Below, piece by piece: positions 9,329 through 18,062 of a DNA stretch of 64,000 bases (position 1 is its first letter; each line of letters opens with the position of its first letter). The DNA comes from Zoogloeaceae bacterium. Lineage in GTDB: Bacteria > Pseudomonadota > Gammaproteobacteria > Burkholderiales > Rhodocyclaceae. The notes below the pieces were generated by a model. It was given only the letters and a program-made list of their open reading frames with translations, was not told where the DNA came from and did no database searches. A program made the position numbers and the translations under genes. The DNA is taken from the NCBI GenBank assembly GCA_024235635.1, contig JACKMA010000001.1:806001-870000 (forward strand). Direction: 5' to 3'.

Positions 9329-10204
9329 TCAGCGCCCTCCTTCGGCCGCCCGCCGCGCCGACTCGACGGTGTTGGCCAGCAGCATCGTGATGGTCATCGG
9401 GCCGACGCCGCCCGGCACCGGCGTGATCGCACCAGCCACCGCCTTCGCCGCATCGAAATCGACGTCGCCGCACAGTTTGCCGGCCTGCGGATGTCCGTCG
9501 GGGAAGCGGTTCATGCCGACATCGATGACCGTGGCACCGGGCTTGATCATCTCCGCCCCGATCGCCAGCGCCCGCCCCATTGCCACCACCAGGATGTCCG
9601 CGCGCCGGGTATGGGCGGCGAGATCGCGGGTTTTCGAATGGCACACCGTGACCGTGGCGCCGGCCTGGGTCAGCAGCATCGCCATCGGCTTGCCGACGAT
9701 GTTGGAGCGGCCGACGACGACGGCGTCGGAGCCGGTCACCGGAATGTCGCCATACTCGAGGATCTTCATGACGCCGTGTGGCGTGCATGGGAAGAAGGCC
9801 GGCTGCCCCTGGGACAGACGTCCGACGTTCTCGGCATGGAAACCGTCCACGTCCTTGTCGACGCTGATCGCTTCGAGCACCACCTTCTCGTCGAAGCGGG
9901 GCGGCAGCGGCAATTGCACGAGGATGCCATGGACGGCCGGATCGGCATTCAGTTCCGCGATCTTGGCCAGCACCGCCGCCGGCTGAGCATCCTGCGGGTA
10001 GTCGAACTTCAGCGAACGAATGCCGGCCTTTTCGCAGGCCGCGACCTTGTTTCGCACATAAACTGCCGAAGCGGCGTTGTCGCCGACCAGGATCACCGCC
10101 AGGCCGGGCTGCACGCCGCGGGCTGTGAGTTCGGCCGCCTGCGCAGCCAGTTCGCTGCGGAGCTTGGCCGAAAGGGCGTTGCCATCGAGGATTCTTGCCG
10201 TCAT
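9329..10204 (-). CDS. folD: Bifunctional methylenetetrahydrofolate dehydrogenase/cyclohydrolase
   Basis: 291 residues. It oxidises 5,10-methylene-THF and hydrolyses the product to 10-formyl-THF, the one-carbon donor for purines. Visible motifs are the catalytic Lys in [14 protein letters not shown], the VQLPLPP substrate loop, [11 protein letters not shown] of the NADP-binding fold and PGGVGPMT near the end. ATG at 10204 was chosen over an upstream TTG because it matches the family N-terminus (TARILDG). One base separates it from purE, and the functional link through 10-formyl-THF fits the pairing. Confidence 0.94.
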   Translation of the reverse strand: MTARILDGNALSAKLRSELAAQAAELTARGVQPGLAVILVGDNAASAVYVRNKVAACEKAGIRSLKFDYPQDAQPAAVLAKIAELNADPAVHGILVQLPLPPRFDEKVVLEAISVDKDVDGFHAENVGRLSQGQPAFFPCTPHGVMKILEYGDIPVTGSDAVVVGRSNIVGKPMAMLLTQAGATVTVCHSKTRDLAAHTRRADILVVAMGRALAIGAEMIKPGATVIDVGMNRFPDGHPQAGKLCGDVDFDAAKAVAGAITPVPGGVGPMTITMLLANTVESARRAAEGGR

Positions 10205-10301
10205 CGCGAAGGCCCCAGCTTGCAAAAACCCGCGATTCTATACCAGGGCGCGGCCGCTGATAACGGCCCGCCGGCGGGCGCCGGAACAGGCCGGCCGCGC
10301 G

Positions 10302-10943
10302 CTAGCGACGAATGGTGCCGGCCGAATCGCAGGCGAGCACGTTCTGTACCAATTCGGCCAGCGAAGACGCCCGCATCTTCTCCATCACCCTCGCGCGATG
10401 GACCTCGACGGTCTTGATGCTGATGCCGAGCACGTCGGCGATCTGCTTGTTGAGCTTGCCGGCGATGATCAGGTCGAGCACTTCGCGCTCGCGCTGGGTC
10501 AGTTGGTCGAAGCGGCGCGCCACCTCGGCATCCTGGCGCCGGCGGCTGCGGTGCTCGCGCTCGTTGGCCAGGCACTGCTCGACCAGTCGGAGCATGGCCT
10601 CGTCGTTGAACGGCTTTTCGATGAAGTCGGCAGCGCCCCGCTTCAGTGCCGCCACTGCCATCGGCACGTCACCGTGGCCGGTGATGAACACCACCGGCAG
10701 TGTCGCGTGGCGGCTGCACAATTCCTCGTAGAGTTCGAGCCCGCTCATGCCCGGCATCCGCACGTCGAGCAGCAGGCAGCCGGCCATGGCCTCGTCGTAC
10801 ACCCCGAGGAAGTCCTCGGCCGAGGCGAAGCTCTCGCTCGCATAACCGGCCGAATCGAGCAGCCAGGCAAGCGAATCACGCAGCGCGTCGTCGTCGTCGA
10901 CGATATAGACGATCTGGTCAGGCACGCTGGGCGACGGACTCAC
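10302..10943 (-). CDS. FixJ-family response regulator
   Basis: 213 residues. The receiver domain holds the acidic pocket (IVDDDDALRDSL), phosphoacceptor Asp60 in LLLDVRMPGMSG, the T of FITGHGD and the K of FIEKPF. The C-terminal LuxR-type helix-turn-helix begins LTQREREVLDLI and contains KTVEVHRARVMEKM. GTG at 10943 was preferred because GGAGAG lies five bases upstream; a second GTG at 10925 is possible. Either start overlaps the end of the kinase gene, so the two are translated together. The target may be the divergent binding-protein gene at 13822. Confidence 0.88.
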   Translation of the reverse strand: MSPSPSVPDQIVYIVDDDDALRDSLAWLLDSAGYASESFASAEDFLGVYDEAMAGCLLLDVRMPGMSGLELYEELCSRHATLPVVFITGHGDVPMAVAALKRGAADFIEKPFNDEAMLRLVEQCLANEREHRSRRRQDAEVARRFDQLTQREREVLDLIIAGKLNKQIADVLGISIKTVEVHRARVMEKMRASSLAELVQNVLACDSAGTIRR

Positions 10944-13629
10944 GGTGGCTCTCCAACGGTAGGGTGAAGCGGAAAATGGTACCGCCTTCCGGGTTGGGCT
11001 CCTCCCACAAGCGTCCCTGGTGGAACTCGATGATCGACCGGCAGATGTTGAGTCCCATGCCCATGCCGTCCGGCTTGGTCGTGAAGAAGGGCGTGAACAG
11101 GCGGGCGCGTTCCGCAGCCGGAATGCCGGTTCCGCGATCGACGACCGCCACCTCGGCGGTGCGATCGTCGACCCGACGGGCGCGCACCACCAGCGCGTTG
11201 GCGCGGTTGCCGGCACCGGCCATTGCGTCGATGCCATTGCGCACCAGGTTGAGCACCACCTGCTCGATCATGATGCGGTCGGCCGACACCGGCCCCAGTC
11301 CGGCCTCGATCTCCGAGCGCACCTTGACCCCCGCGCGGCCGGCGTCGATCTCGGCAAAGCTGACGGCGTCCTCGATCACCTCCTCGAGGTCGACTGCAGC
11401 GCGACGCGGCTCGCTCTTGCGCACGAACTCGCGGATCCGGCGAATGATCTTGCCGGCGCGCTCGGCCTGGAAGCTCGCCTTCTGCATCGCCGCCAGCAAT
11501 TCCTCGCGCCGGAAATCGTCGGACTGGAGCCGCTTGACGCAGCCGTTGGCATAGTTCGAAATAGCGCCCAGCGGCTGGTTCAGCTCGTGGGCCAGGGTCG
11601 AGGCCATCTCGCCCATCGTGATCAGCCGGGCAGTGCGGTGCAGGCGTTCCTTCTGCTGGCGCTCGGCCTCCTCGACCCGCTTGCGGTCGGTGATGTCGGT
11701 GGCGATCGCCATGCGCACGACACGTCCGTCCACCCAGCGCGTGGCGCGCTCGCGCACGTGGTACCAGCGACCCGAGAGCGCATGCTGCAGTTCGCCGTCG
11801 AACAGCTCGCAGGGTACGTCGGCGGCGCCGAGGCGGCGCGGATCGATCTCGTAGTCGCCGCGCTCCGGCTGCACCACGGCACTGGCATCGACCACCTTAC
11901 CGACCGCATCGAAACCGTGCAGGGCCTTGAAGGCGTGGTTGGCGTAGAGGATCTCGTCGGTCGCTGCGGATGCGACGAAGACCGCCGCACTGAGGCCGTC
12001 GAGCACCGCTTCGAAACGCTCGTGGGCGGCCTCCAGCGCGGCGCGGATGCGTTTCGGTTCGGTGATGTCATTGACCGAGGCCATCCACCCCGACTGCACG
12101 CCCTGGCTGTCGATCAGCGGCGAGATGTACACCCGTACGTCCACCCGCTCCCCGGTCTTGCGCTGGATCCGCAGTTCGAAGCCGGAAGTCGGCGCGCGCC
12201 CCGACAGCGTCAGTTCGAGGTTCCTCATCCAGGTCTCGAGTTCCTCGGCCGGCCAGTAAGGGAAGGGCGGCATTTGGCCGACCAGCTCGTCCGCGCTCCA
12301 GCCGACCATCCGGCAGAAGGCCGGATTGACGTAGATGATGCGTCCGGACATGTCGATCGCACGCATGCCGGTGACCAGTGATTCTTCCATCGACTTGCGG
12401 AACGCGTACTCGGCCACCAGTGCATTTTCGGCGTCCTTGCGGCCGGTGATGTCGTGCGCGACGGCGTACAGCAGACGTTCTTCCCGGACCGGATTGACGC
12501 TCCACATCAACCACTTGTATCGCCCGTCGGCACACCGGCAGCGACACTCGAAGCCGACCGGCTCGCCGGCCGACAGCCGCCGCAGCTGTTCGACAGTGGC
12601 GACGATGTCGCCGCTGTGCACGAAGTCGAGCAGCGCACGCCCCGGCACCTGTTCGGGGGCAAAGCCGAGCACCGATTCGAAGGCCGGGTTGCAGCGCCTG
12701 AAGATGCCCTCCGCGCTCATGATGCAGAGCATGTCGAGCGACAGGTTGAACAGTCGGTCCCGTTCCTTCTCGACCCGCACACGGCGCTGGATGTGGGCAC
12801 GCAGAGACCACAGACTCCACAGCACGATGGTCGACAGACCAATGATCAGGATCGCCGGCACCGCACGCGGCAGCTGGTGGGCGCCGCGAAAGGCGGTGAC
12901 CCGCATCATCAGGCCGTTGCCGGGCGGCTCGAGGCGCACGGTATAGCTCAACGCCTCGTCCACCGGCTTGCCGCCGGAGTTGGCGGCCAGTTCGGTGCCG
13001 TCGGCCGCAGCGAAGCTGATCCGGTACTTCTCGCCGAACCAGCTCGGAATCAGGTGCCGCGCCATGCGATCGATCGAATAGACCGCGATCATCGCACCGA
13101 GGAAGGTGCCGCCACGGTACGACGGCACGTGTAATTCGAGCGCGGCGACGCCGTGATCGTCGAGCCAGGCGGCACCATAGACCGGTCGGCCGAGTTCCCT
13201 GGCGCGGTAGAAGGTGGTGGCCTGCTCCGCGCCGAGCGGGTCGCCGACCAACCAGTCGGTGGTGTCGAACGGTGCCGTCCAGCGCACCAGTTCATCAGCG
13301 CCGACCCAGACGATGTTGACCAGTTCCGGGTTGTTGGCGATGTGCTGGGTGGCACTGACCTGGAATCCATCGGCATCGAGCGTACCCGCTGCCAGTTCGC
13401 GCGACAGCTTGCCGAGATACTCCTCGGTGCCGGACATGTGCAGGCGCATCGTCTGCTCGGCCCATTGCACGTCTCGGGCCAGGGCGTTGCGCTCGACCTC
13501 GCCTTCGCGGACCTGCATGAACCAGACGAGCAGCAGCATGCTGACCGCAAACAGGGCGACGGCCAGATAGGGAAGCGTCCAATGCCAGCCGAAACCACCG
13601 TGGCGGGGTTCGGCGCCGCGCTCGATCAT
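10918..13629 (-). CDS. FixL-like sensor histidine kinase with periplasmic sensor and three PAS domains
   Basis: 903 residues. A membrane helix near 18-38, an extracytoplasmic region of about 210 residues (Cache-like by size and position) and a second helix near 256-276 form the input part. Three PAS segments follow (about 290-400, 410-525, 535-650; each ends in a DIT-x-x-KR-type linker). The HisKA box has phosphoacceptor His681 in LAHELNQPLGAISNYANG, and the ATPase domain shows NLVRNGIDAM, DRGTGIP and GMGMGLNI. This is the architecture that pairs with FixJ-type regulators. The PAS domains show no obvious heme-binding signature, so the ligand cannot be named. Confidence 0.88.
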   Translation of the reverse strand: MIERGAEPRHGGFGWHWTLPYLAVALFAVSMLLLVWFMQVREGEVERNALARDVQWAEQTMRLHMSGTEEYLGKLSRELAAGTLDADGFQVSATQHIANNPELVNIVWVGADELVRWTAPFDTTDWLVGDPLGAEQATTFYRARELGRPVYGAAWLDDHGVAALELHVPSYRGGTFLGAMIAVYSIDRMARHLIPSWFGEKYRISFAAADGTELAANSGGKPVDEALSYTVRLEPPGNGLMMRVTAFRGAHQLPRAVPAILIIGLSTIVLWSLWSLRAHIQRRVRVEKERDRLFNLSLDMLCIMSAEGIFRRCNPAFESVLGFAPEQVPGRALLDFVHSGDIVATVEQLRRLSAGEPVGFECRCRCADGRYKWLMWSVNPVREERLLYAVAHDITGRKDAENALVAEYAFRKSMEESLVTGMRAIDMSGRIIYVNPAFCRMVGWSADELVGQMPPFPYWPAEELETWMRNLELTLSGRAPTSGFELRIQRKTGERVDVRVYISPLIDSQGVQSGWMASVNDITEPKRIRAALEAAHERFEAVLDGLSAAVFVASAATDEILYANHAFKALHGFDAVGKVVDASAVVQPERGDYEIDPRRLGAADVPCELFDGELQHALSGRWYHVRERATRWVDGRVVRMAIATDITDRKRVEEAERQQKERLHRTARLITMGEMASTLAHELNQPLGAISNYANGCVKRLQSDDFRREELLAAMQKASFQAERAGKIIRRIREFVRKSEPRRAAVDLEEVIEDAVSFAEIDAGRAGVKVRSEIEAGLGPVSADRIMIEQVVLNLVRNGIDAMAGAGNRANALVVRARRVDDRTAEVAVVDRGTGIPAAERARLFTPFFTTKPDGMGMGLNICRSIIEFHQGRLWEEPNPEGGTIFRFTLPLESHRESVAQRA

Positions 13630-13821
13630 CGAAGACGGGTCCGCGTCGGAAGGGTCCCGGCATTGTTCATCGCCACTGCCGGCACCGGCATCGGGTCTTT
13701 CCCTAACCGGACGCGCACCGCGTCGGCGACGATCGCAATGCGGGTTTCACCCGATACAAGGCGCCGATGGGCGGCCTTAGGGTTATGCCGGAAAACAAAA
13801 GAAGATTCCGAGGGAGAACAC

Positions 13822-15003
13822 GTGATACACGCGTTCGCGCTGCTACTTTCGTTGCTCGTCCAGGCATCGGCAGTGGCGGAGGAACCCATACGCATCGGCG
13901 TATCCGGCCCGTTCACGGGCGGCTCCAACCCGATGGGGCTGGCGATGCTGAACGGCATCCGCATCGCGGCGAGCGAGATCAATGCCGACGGCGGCGTGCT
14001 CGGGCGACCGATCGAACTGGTCGAGCGCGACGACGAGGCGCGCAACGAACTGGGCGCACGCATCGCGCAGGAACTGATCCGCGACGACCGGGTGGTGGCG
14101 GCCGTGGGCATCGTCAATACCGGCGTCGCGCTGGCGAGCCAGCGCTTCTACCAGCAGGCGCGGATACCGGTGATCACCTCGGTCGCGACCGGTTCGCTGG
14201 TGACCAAGCAGTTCACGCCGCCCCAGTATCCCCACAACTACGTCTTCCGGGTCTCGGCCAACGACACGCTGCAGGCCGAGATGATCGTCCAGGAGGCGGT
14301 GGACCGCAGCGGCTTCCGGCGGGTCGCAATATTCCACGACAGTACCAATTACGGCCATCTCGGACGCGACGATCTGCAGCGGGCGCTGGCCCGGCGCAAT
14401 ATCAAGCCAGTGCTGGTGGAACGCTTCGACATCGGCGACGTGGACATGACCCCTCAGCTGCGACGTGCGCGTGCCGCAGGTGCCGAAGTGCTGTTGACCT
14501 ACGGTATCGGCCCCGAACTCGCCCACATCGCCAATGGCCGCGTCGCCCTCGACTGGGATGTACGCATGGTCGGCAGCTGGACCCTGTCGATGTCCAATTT
14601 CATCGACAACGCGGGCCCCAATGCGGAAGGCGCGAGGATGCCACAGACATTCATCGCGGAGCCGGTATCCGAGCGCATCCGCAGCTTCCTCGAACGCTAC
14701 CGCCAAGTTACCGGAAATGAGCGGATTCCGGTGCCGCCGGCAGCGGCACAAGGGTATGATTCGCTGCTGCTGCTGGCTGCCGCGATCCGCCAGGCCGGCA
14801 ATACCGAGGGCCACGCAATCCGCGAGGCCCTCGAGAACCTTCACCGAAAGGTCGAAGGGGTGGTCATGGACTATTACCTGCCATTCACGTATTCCGATCA
14901 CGAGGCGATCAAGGGCGACCACATCCCCTTCGTCGGCCGGATCGAACAAGGCCGCGTGGTGTTTGCCTACGAGGACGACCGCCGAAGAGCGTCTCGCAGA
15001 TAG
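13822..15003 (+). CDS. Periplasmic ligand-binding protein, branched-chain amino acid ABC transporter type
   Basis: 393 residues. GTG at 13822 was chosen because AGGGAGA lies just upstream and the product then begins with a clean signal peptide (hydrophobic core, predicted cut after SAVA). The longer open frame upstream is non-coding. The mature part begins PIRIGVSGPFTGG and follows the LivK/Peripla_BP_6 pattern (INADGGVLGRPIEL, a VVAAVGIVNTGVAL-like stretch, PAAAQGYDSLLLLA). No permease or ATPase gene is beside it. It is divergent from the sensor kinase, so it may deliver ligand to that kinase or to a transporter encoded elsewhere. Confidence 0.82.
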   Translation: MIHAFALLLSLLVQASAVAEEPIRIGVSGPFTGGSNPMGLAMLNGIRIAASEINADGGVLGRPIELVERDDEARNELGARIAQELIRDDRVVAAVGIVNTGVALASQRFYQQARIPVITSVATGSLVTKQFTPPQYPHNYVFRVSANDTLQAEMIVQEAVDRSGFRRVAIFHDSTNYGHLGRDDLQRALARRNIKPVLVERFDIGDVDMTPQLRRARAAGAEVLLTYGIGPELAHIANGRVALDWDVRMVGSWTLSMSNFIDNAGPNAEGARMPQTFIAEPVSERIRSFLERYRQVTGNERIPVPPAAAQGYDSLLLLAAAIRQAGNTEGHAIREALENLHRKVEGVVMDYYLPFTYSDHEAIKGDHIPFVGRIEQGRVVFAYEDDRRRASRR

Positions 15004-15361
15004 ACTCCTCCCGCCGACCGCAGCCCGACCGGGGACCATTCTCCCTCCCGAATCTTCCTCGCCCCGGTCCTTTATTCCCATCCAGGCGCCGTCAGAGCGC
15101 CCAGCAGACTTGCGCGCGCCGACGCCGACGCGCGCAGGGCCCGTGCGGACTTCGTGGTCCGGCGCTGCAGCAACAGCGCTGACACGAAGAACCGACCGAC
15201 GACGTCGGCCACGGGCTGGGCTTGTGGAAATTCCGTATTGTGGAATGCATTTTTACATTGCAGAATGCGCGCGCATCACTTATTGTTCACCCATGCTGGC
15301 GCGGCCGACGTCTACGGCCGCCAGCGAGGATCGAAGCCGTATCGTCCAGAGGAGATAGAGC
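15004..15361 (+). promoter_or_regulatory. aceE upstream region with repeated TTGTGGAA elements and a 17-bp inverted repeat
   Basis: No gene is supported here. TTGTGGAA occurs at 15223-15230 and 15239-15246, with a variant TTGCAGAA at 15259-15266. ATTCC-N7-GGAAT (15231-15247) is an inverted repeat. ATTGTGGAATGC (15238-15249) recurs as ATTGCAGAATGC (15258-15269), exactly 20 bases away. Two possible promoters overlap them: TTGTGG-17-CAGAAT (15239-15267) and TTGCAG-17-TATTGT (15259-15287). The arrangement looks like an operator array for the pyruvate dehydrogenase operon. The regulator is unknown. Confidence 0.5.
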
Positions 15362-18043
15362 ATGAGCAGCAATCAGAACGTCCAGACGACGCCCGACTCA
15401 GACGCCCAGGAGACCCAGGAATGGGTCGAAGCCATTGAAGGCGTCATTGCCAATGAAGGACTGGAGCGGGCGCACTTCCTGATCGAGAAGCTGATCGAGG
15501 AAGGACGCGAGGAGGGCATCGACATCCCCTACTCGGCCACCACCCAGTACATCAACACCATTCCGGTGTCGAAGCAGCCCCGTTACCCCGGCGACGCGGA
15601 CATGGAGATCAAGCTGCACTCCTACATCCGCTGGAACGCCATGGCGATGGTCGTGCGCGCCAACAAGCACACCAACGTCGGCGGCCACATCGCCTCGTTC
15701 GCCTCGTCGGCTGCCCTCTACGACGTCGGCTTCTCGCATTTCTGGAAGGCCAAGGATCACGACACCGGCGGCGATCTGATCTACTTCCAGGGTCACTCGG
15801 TGCCCGGTGTCTATTCGCGCGCCTACATGCTCGGCCGGCTGACCGACGAGCAGATGGACAGCTTCCGCCAGGAAGTCGACGGCAAGGGCATCTCGTCCTA
15901 TCCGCACCCGTGGCTGATGCCGGACTTCTGGCAATTCCCGACGGTGTCGATGGGCCTCGGTCCGCTGTGTGCGATCTATTCGGCGCGCTTCATGAAGTAT
16001 CTCGCCAGCCGCGGCATGATCGACGCGGGCAAGGCCGAGCAGCGCAAGGTGTGGGCCTTCCTCGGCGACGGTGAGACCGACGAGGTCGAGAGCCTGGGCG
16101 CCATCGGCATGGCGGCCCGCGAGAAGCTCGACAACCTGATCTTCGTCATCAACTGCAACCTTCAGCGCCTCGACGGCCCGGTGCGCGGCAATGGCAAGAT
16201 CATCCAGGAGCTCGAGGCCGAGTTCCGCGGCGCCGGCTGGAACGTCATCAAGCTGATCTGGGGCACCCACTGGGACGCCCTGTTCGAACGCGACAAGAAG
16301 GGCATCCTGAAGAAGCGCATGATGGAACTGGTCGACGGCGAGTACCAGACCTTCAAGGCCAAGGACGGCGCCTATGTCCGCGAGAACTTCTTCAACACGC
16401 AGGAGCTGAAGGCTCTGGTGGCCGACTGGACCGACGACGAGGTCTGGCAGCTCAATCGCGGTGGCCACGACATCTTCAAGATTTTTGCCGCCTACAACGC
16501 CGCGGTGAACCACAAGGGACAGCCGACCCTGATCCTGGCCAAGACCATCAAGGGCTTCGGCATGGGGCAGTCGGGCGAGGCGATGAACATCTCCCACCAG
16601 CAGAAGAAGCTCGACGTCGAGTCGATCAAGCGCTTCCGCGACCGCTTCGGCCTGCCGGTGCCGGACGATCAGGTCGAGAAGCTGCCGTACCTGAAGTTCC
16701 CGGAGGACTCGCCGGAGTACAAGTACATGCGCGAGCGTCGCATGTCGCTCGGCGGCTTCCTGCCGAGCCGGCGCCAGAAGGCCGACGCCCTGGCGGTACC
16801 CGCCCTGGACAGCTTCGCCGCCTTGCTGAAGGCCTCCGGCGAAGGCCGCGAGCTGTCCACGACGATGGCGATCGTGCGCATCATGAACACCCTGCTCAAG
16901 GACAAGCAGATCGGTCGCCACATCGTGCCGATCGTGCCCGACGAGAGCCGCACCTTCGGCATGGAAGGCATGTTCCGCCAGTACGGCATATGGAACCAGC
17001 AGGGCCAGAAGTACGTGCCGGAAGACCACGATCAGCTGATGTTCTACAAGGAGTCGGAAACCGGCCAGGTGCTGCAGGAAGGCATCAACGAAGCCGGCTC
17101 GATGGCCGACTGGATCGCCGCCGGCACCGCCTACAGCGTGCATGGCGTGCAGATGGTGCCCTTCTACATCTGCTATTCGATGTTCGGTCTGCAGCGCACG
17201 ATGGACCTGTGCTGGGCGGCAGCCGACCAGCGAACCCGCGGCTTCCTGATCGGCGGCACGGCCGGTCGCACGACGCTGAACGGCGAGGGCCTGCAGCACG
17301 AGGACGGCCACAGCCTGATCCTGGCCAACCTGATCCCGAACTGCGTCAGCTACGACCCGACCTTCCAGTACGAGGTCGCCGTGATCGTGCAGGACGGAAT
17401 GCGCCGGATGTTCGCCGAACAGGAGGACATCTACTACTACATCACCGTGATGAACGAGAACTACGAGCATCCGGAGATGCCGGCCGGCGCCGAGGCCGAC
17501 ATCATCAAGGGCATGTACCTGTTCAAGAAGGGTGGCGAGGGCCAGGGCCCGCGCGTCCAGCTGATGGGTTCCGGCACGATCTTCCGCGAGGTCATCGCGG
17601 CGGCCGAGCTCCTGAAGAACGACTGGGGTGTCGACGCCGACATCTGGGGCTGCCCGAGCTTCAACGAACTCGCCCGCGACGGCCAGGACACCGAGCGCAC
17701 CAACATGCTGCATCCGCTCGAAGCACCGAAGAAGAGCCACGTCGAGCACAAGCTCGACGGCTTCGACGGCCCGGTGGTGGCGGCGACCGACTACATCAAG
17801 CTGTTCGCCGAGCAGATCCGCCCCTTCGTCAAGCGCAACTACGTGACGCTGGGCACCGACGGCTTCGGCCGCTCGGATACCCGCGAGAAGCTGCGCCACT
17901 TCTTCGAGGTGGATCGCCACTGGGTGACGCTGGCCGCCCTCAAGGCGCTGGCGGACGACGGCACCATCGAGCGCGACAAGGTCGCCGCGGCCCTGGTCAA
18001 GTACGGCCTGGATGCGTCCAAGCCGAACCCGATGTCCGTCTGA
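15362..18043 (+). CDS. aceE: Pyruvate dehydrogenase E1 component, homodimeric type
   Basis: 893 residues, close to E. coli AceE. It decarboxylates pyruvate with thiamine diphosphate and passes the acetyl group to the E2 lipoyl domains. The ThDP site is plain: GDGETDEVESLGAIGMA followed by the long VINCNLQRLDGPVRGNGK segment. SYDPTFQYEVAVIVQDGMRRM and EDIYYYITVMNENY are typical of the homodimeric E1. The start has AGAGGAGA about seven bases upstream. It is the first gene of aceE-aceF-lpd, with 19 bases to aceF. Confidence 0.96.
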   Translation: MSSNQNVQTTPDSDAQETQEWVEAIEGVIANEGLERAHFLIEKLIEEGREEGIDIPYSATTQYINTIPVSKQPRYPGDADMEIKLHSYIRWNAMAMVVRANKHTNVGGHIASFASSAALYDVGFSHFWKAKDHDTGGDLIYFQGHSVPGVYSRAYMLGRLTDEQMDSFRQEVDGKGISSYPHPWLMPDFWQFPTVSMGLGPLCAIYSARFMKYLASRGMIDAGKAEQRKVWAFLGDGETDEVESLGAIGMAAREKLDNLIFVINCNLQRLDGPVRGNGKIIQELEAEFRGAGWNVIKLIWGTHWDALFERDKKGILKKRMMELVDGEYQTFKAKDGAYVRENFFNTQELKALVADWTDDEVWQLNRGGHDIFKIFAAYNAAVNHKGQPTLILAKTIKGFGMGQSGEAMNISHQQKKLDVESIKRFRDRFGLPVPDDQVEKLPYLKFPEDSPEYKYMRERRMSLGGFLPSRRQKADALAVPALDSFAALLKASGEGRELSTTMAIVRIMNTLLKDKQIGRHIVPIVPDESRTFGMEGMFRQYGIWNQQGQKYVPEDHDQLMFYKESETGQVLQEGINEAGSMADWIAAGTAYSVHGVQMVPFYICYSMFGLQRTMDLCWAAADQRTRGFLIGGTAGRTTLNGEGLQHEDGHSLILANLIPNCVSYDPTFQYEVAVIVQDGMRRMFAEQEDIYYYITVMNENYEHPEMPAGAEADIIKGMYLFKKGGEGQGPRVQLMGSGTIFREVIAAAELLKNDWGVDADIWGCPSFNELARDGQDTERTNMLHPLEAPKKSHVEHKLDGFDGPVVAATDYIKLFAEQIRPFVKRNYVTLGTDGFGRSDTREKLRHFFEVDRHWVTLAALKALADDGTIERDKVAAALVKYGLDASKPNPMSV

Positions 18044-18062
18044 TCGCCGAGGAGAAGGAACA

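Noticed and set aside
13153..13821. N-terminal extension of the binding-protein gene to 616 residues
   Set aside because: The extension is antisense to the sensor kinase. The GTG at 13822 has a good ribosome-binding site and gives a proper signal peptide.
15398..17920. Open frame of 840 codons antisense to aceE
   Set aside because: It mirrors aceE codons and is rich in Val/Leu/His as expected for a shadow frame. No start signal or family match.
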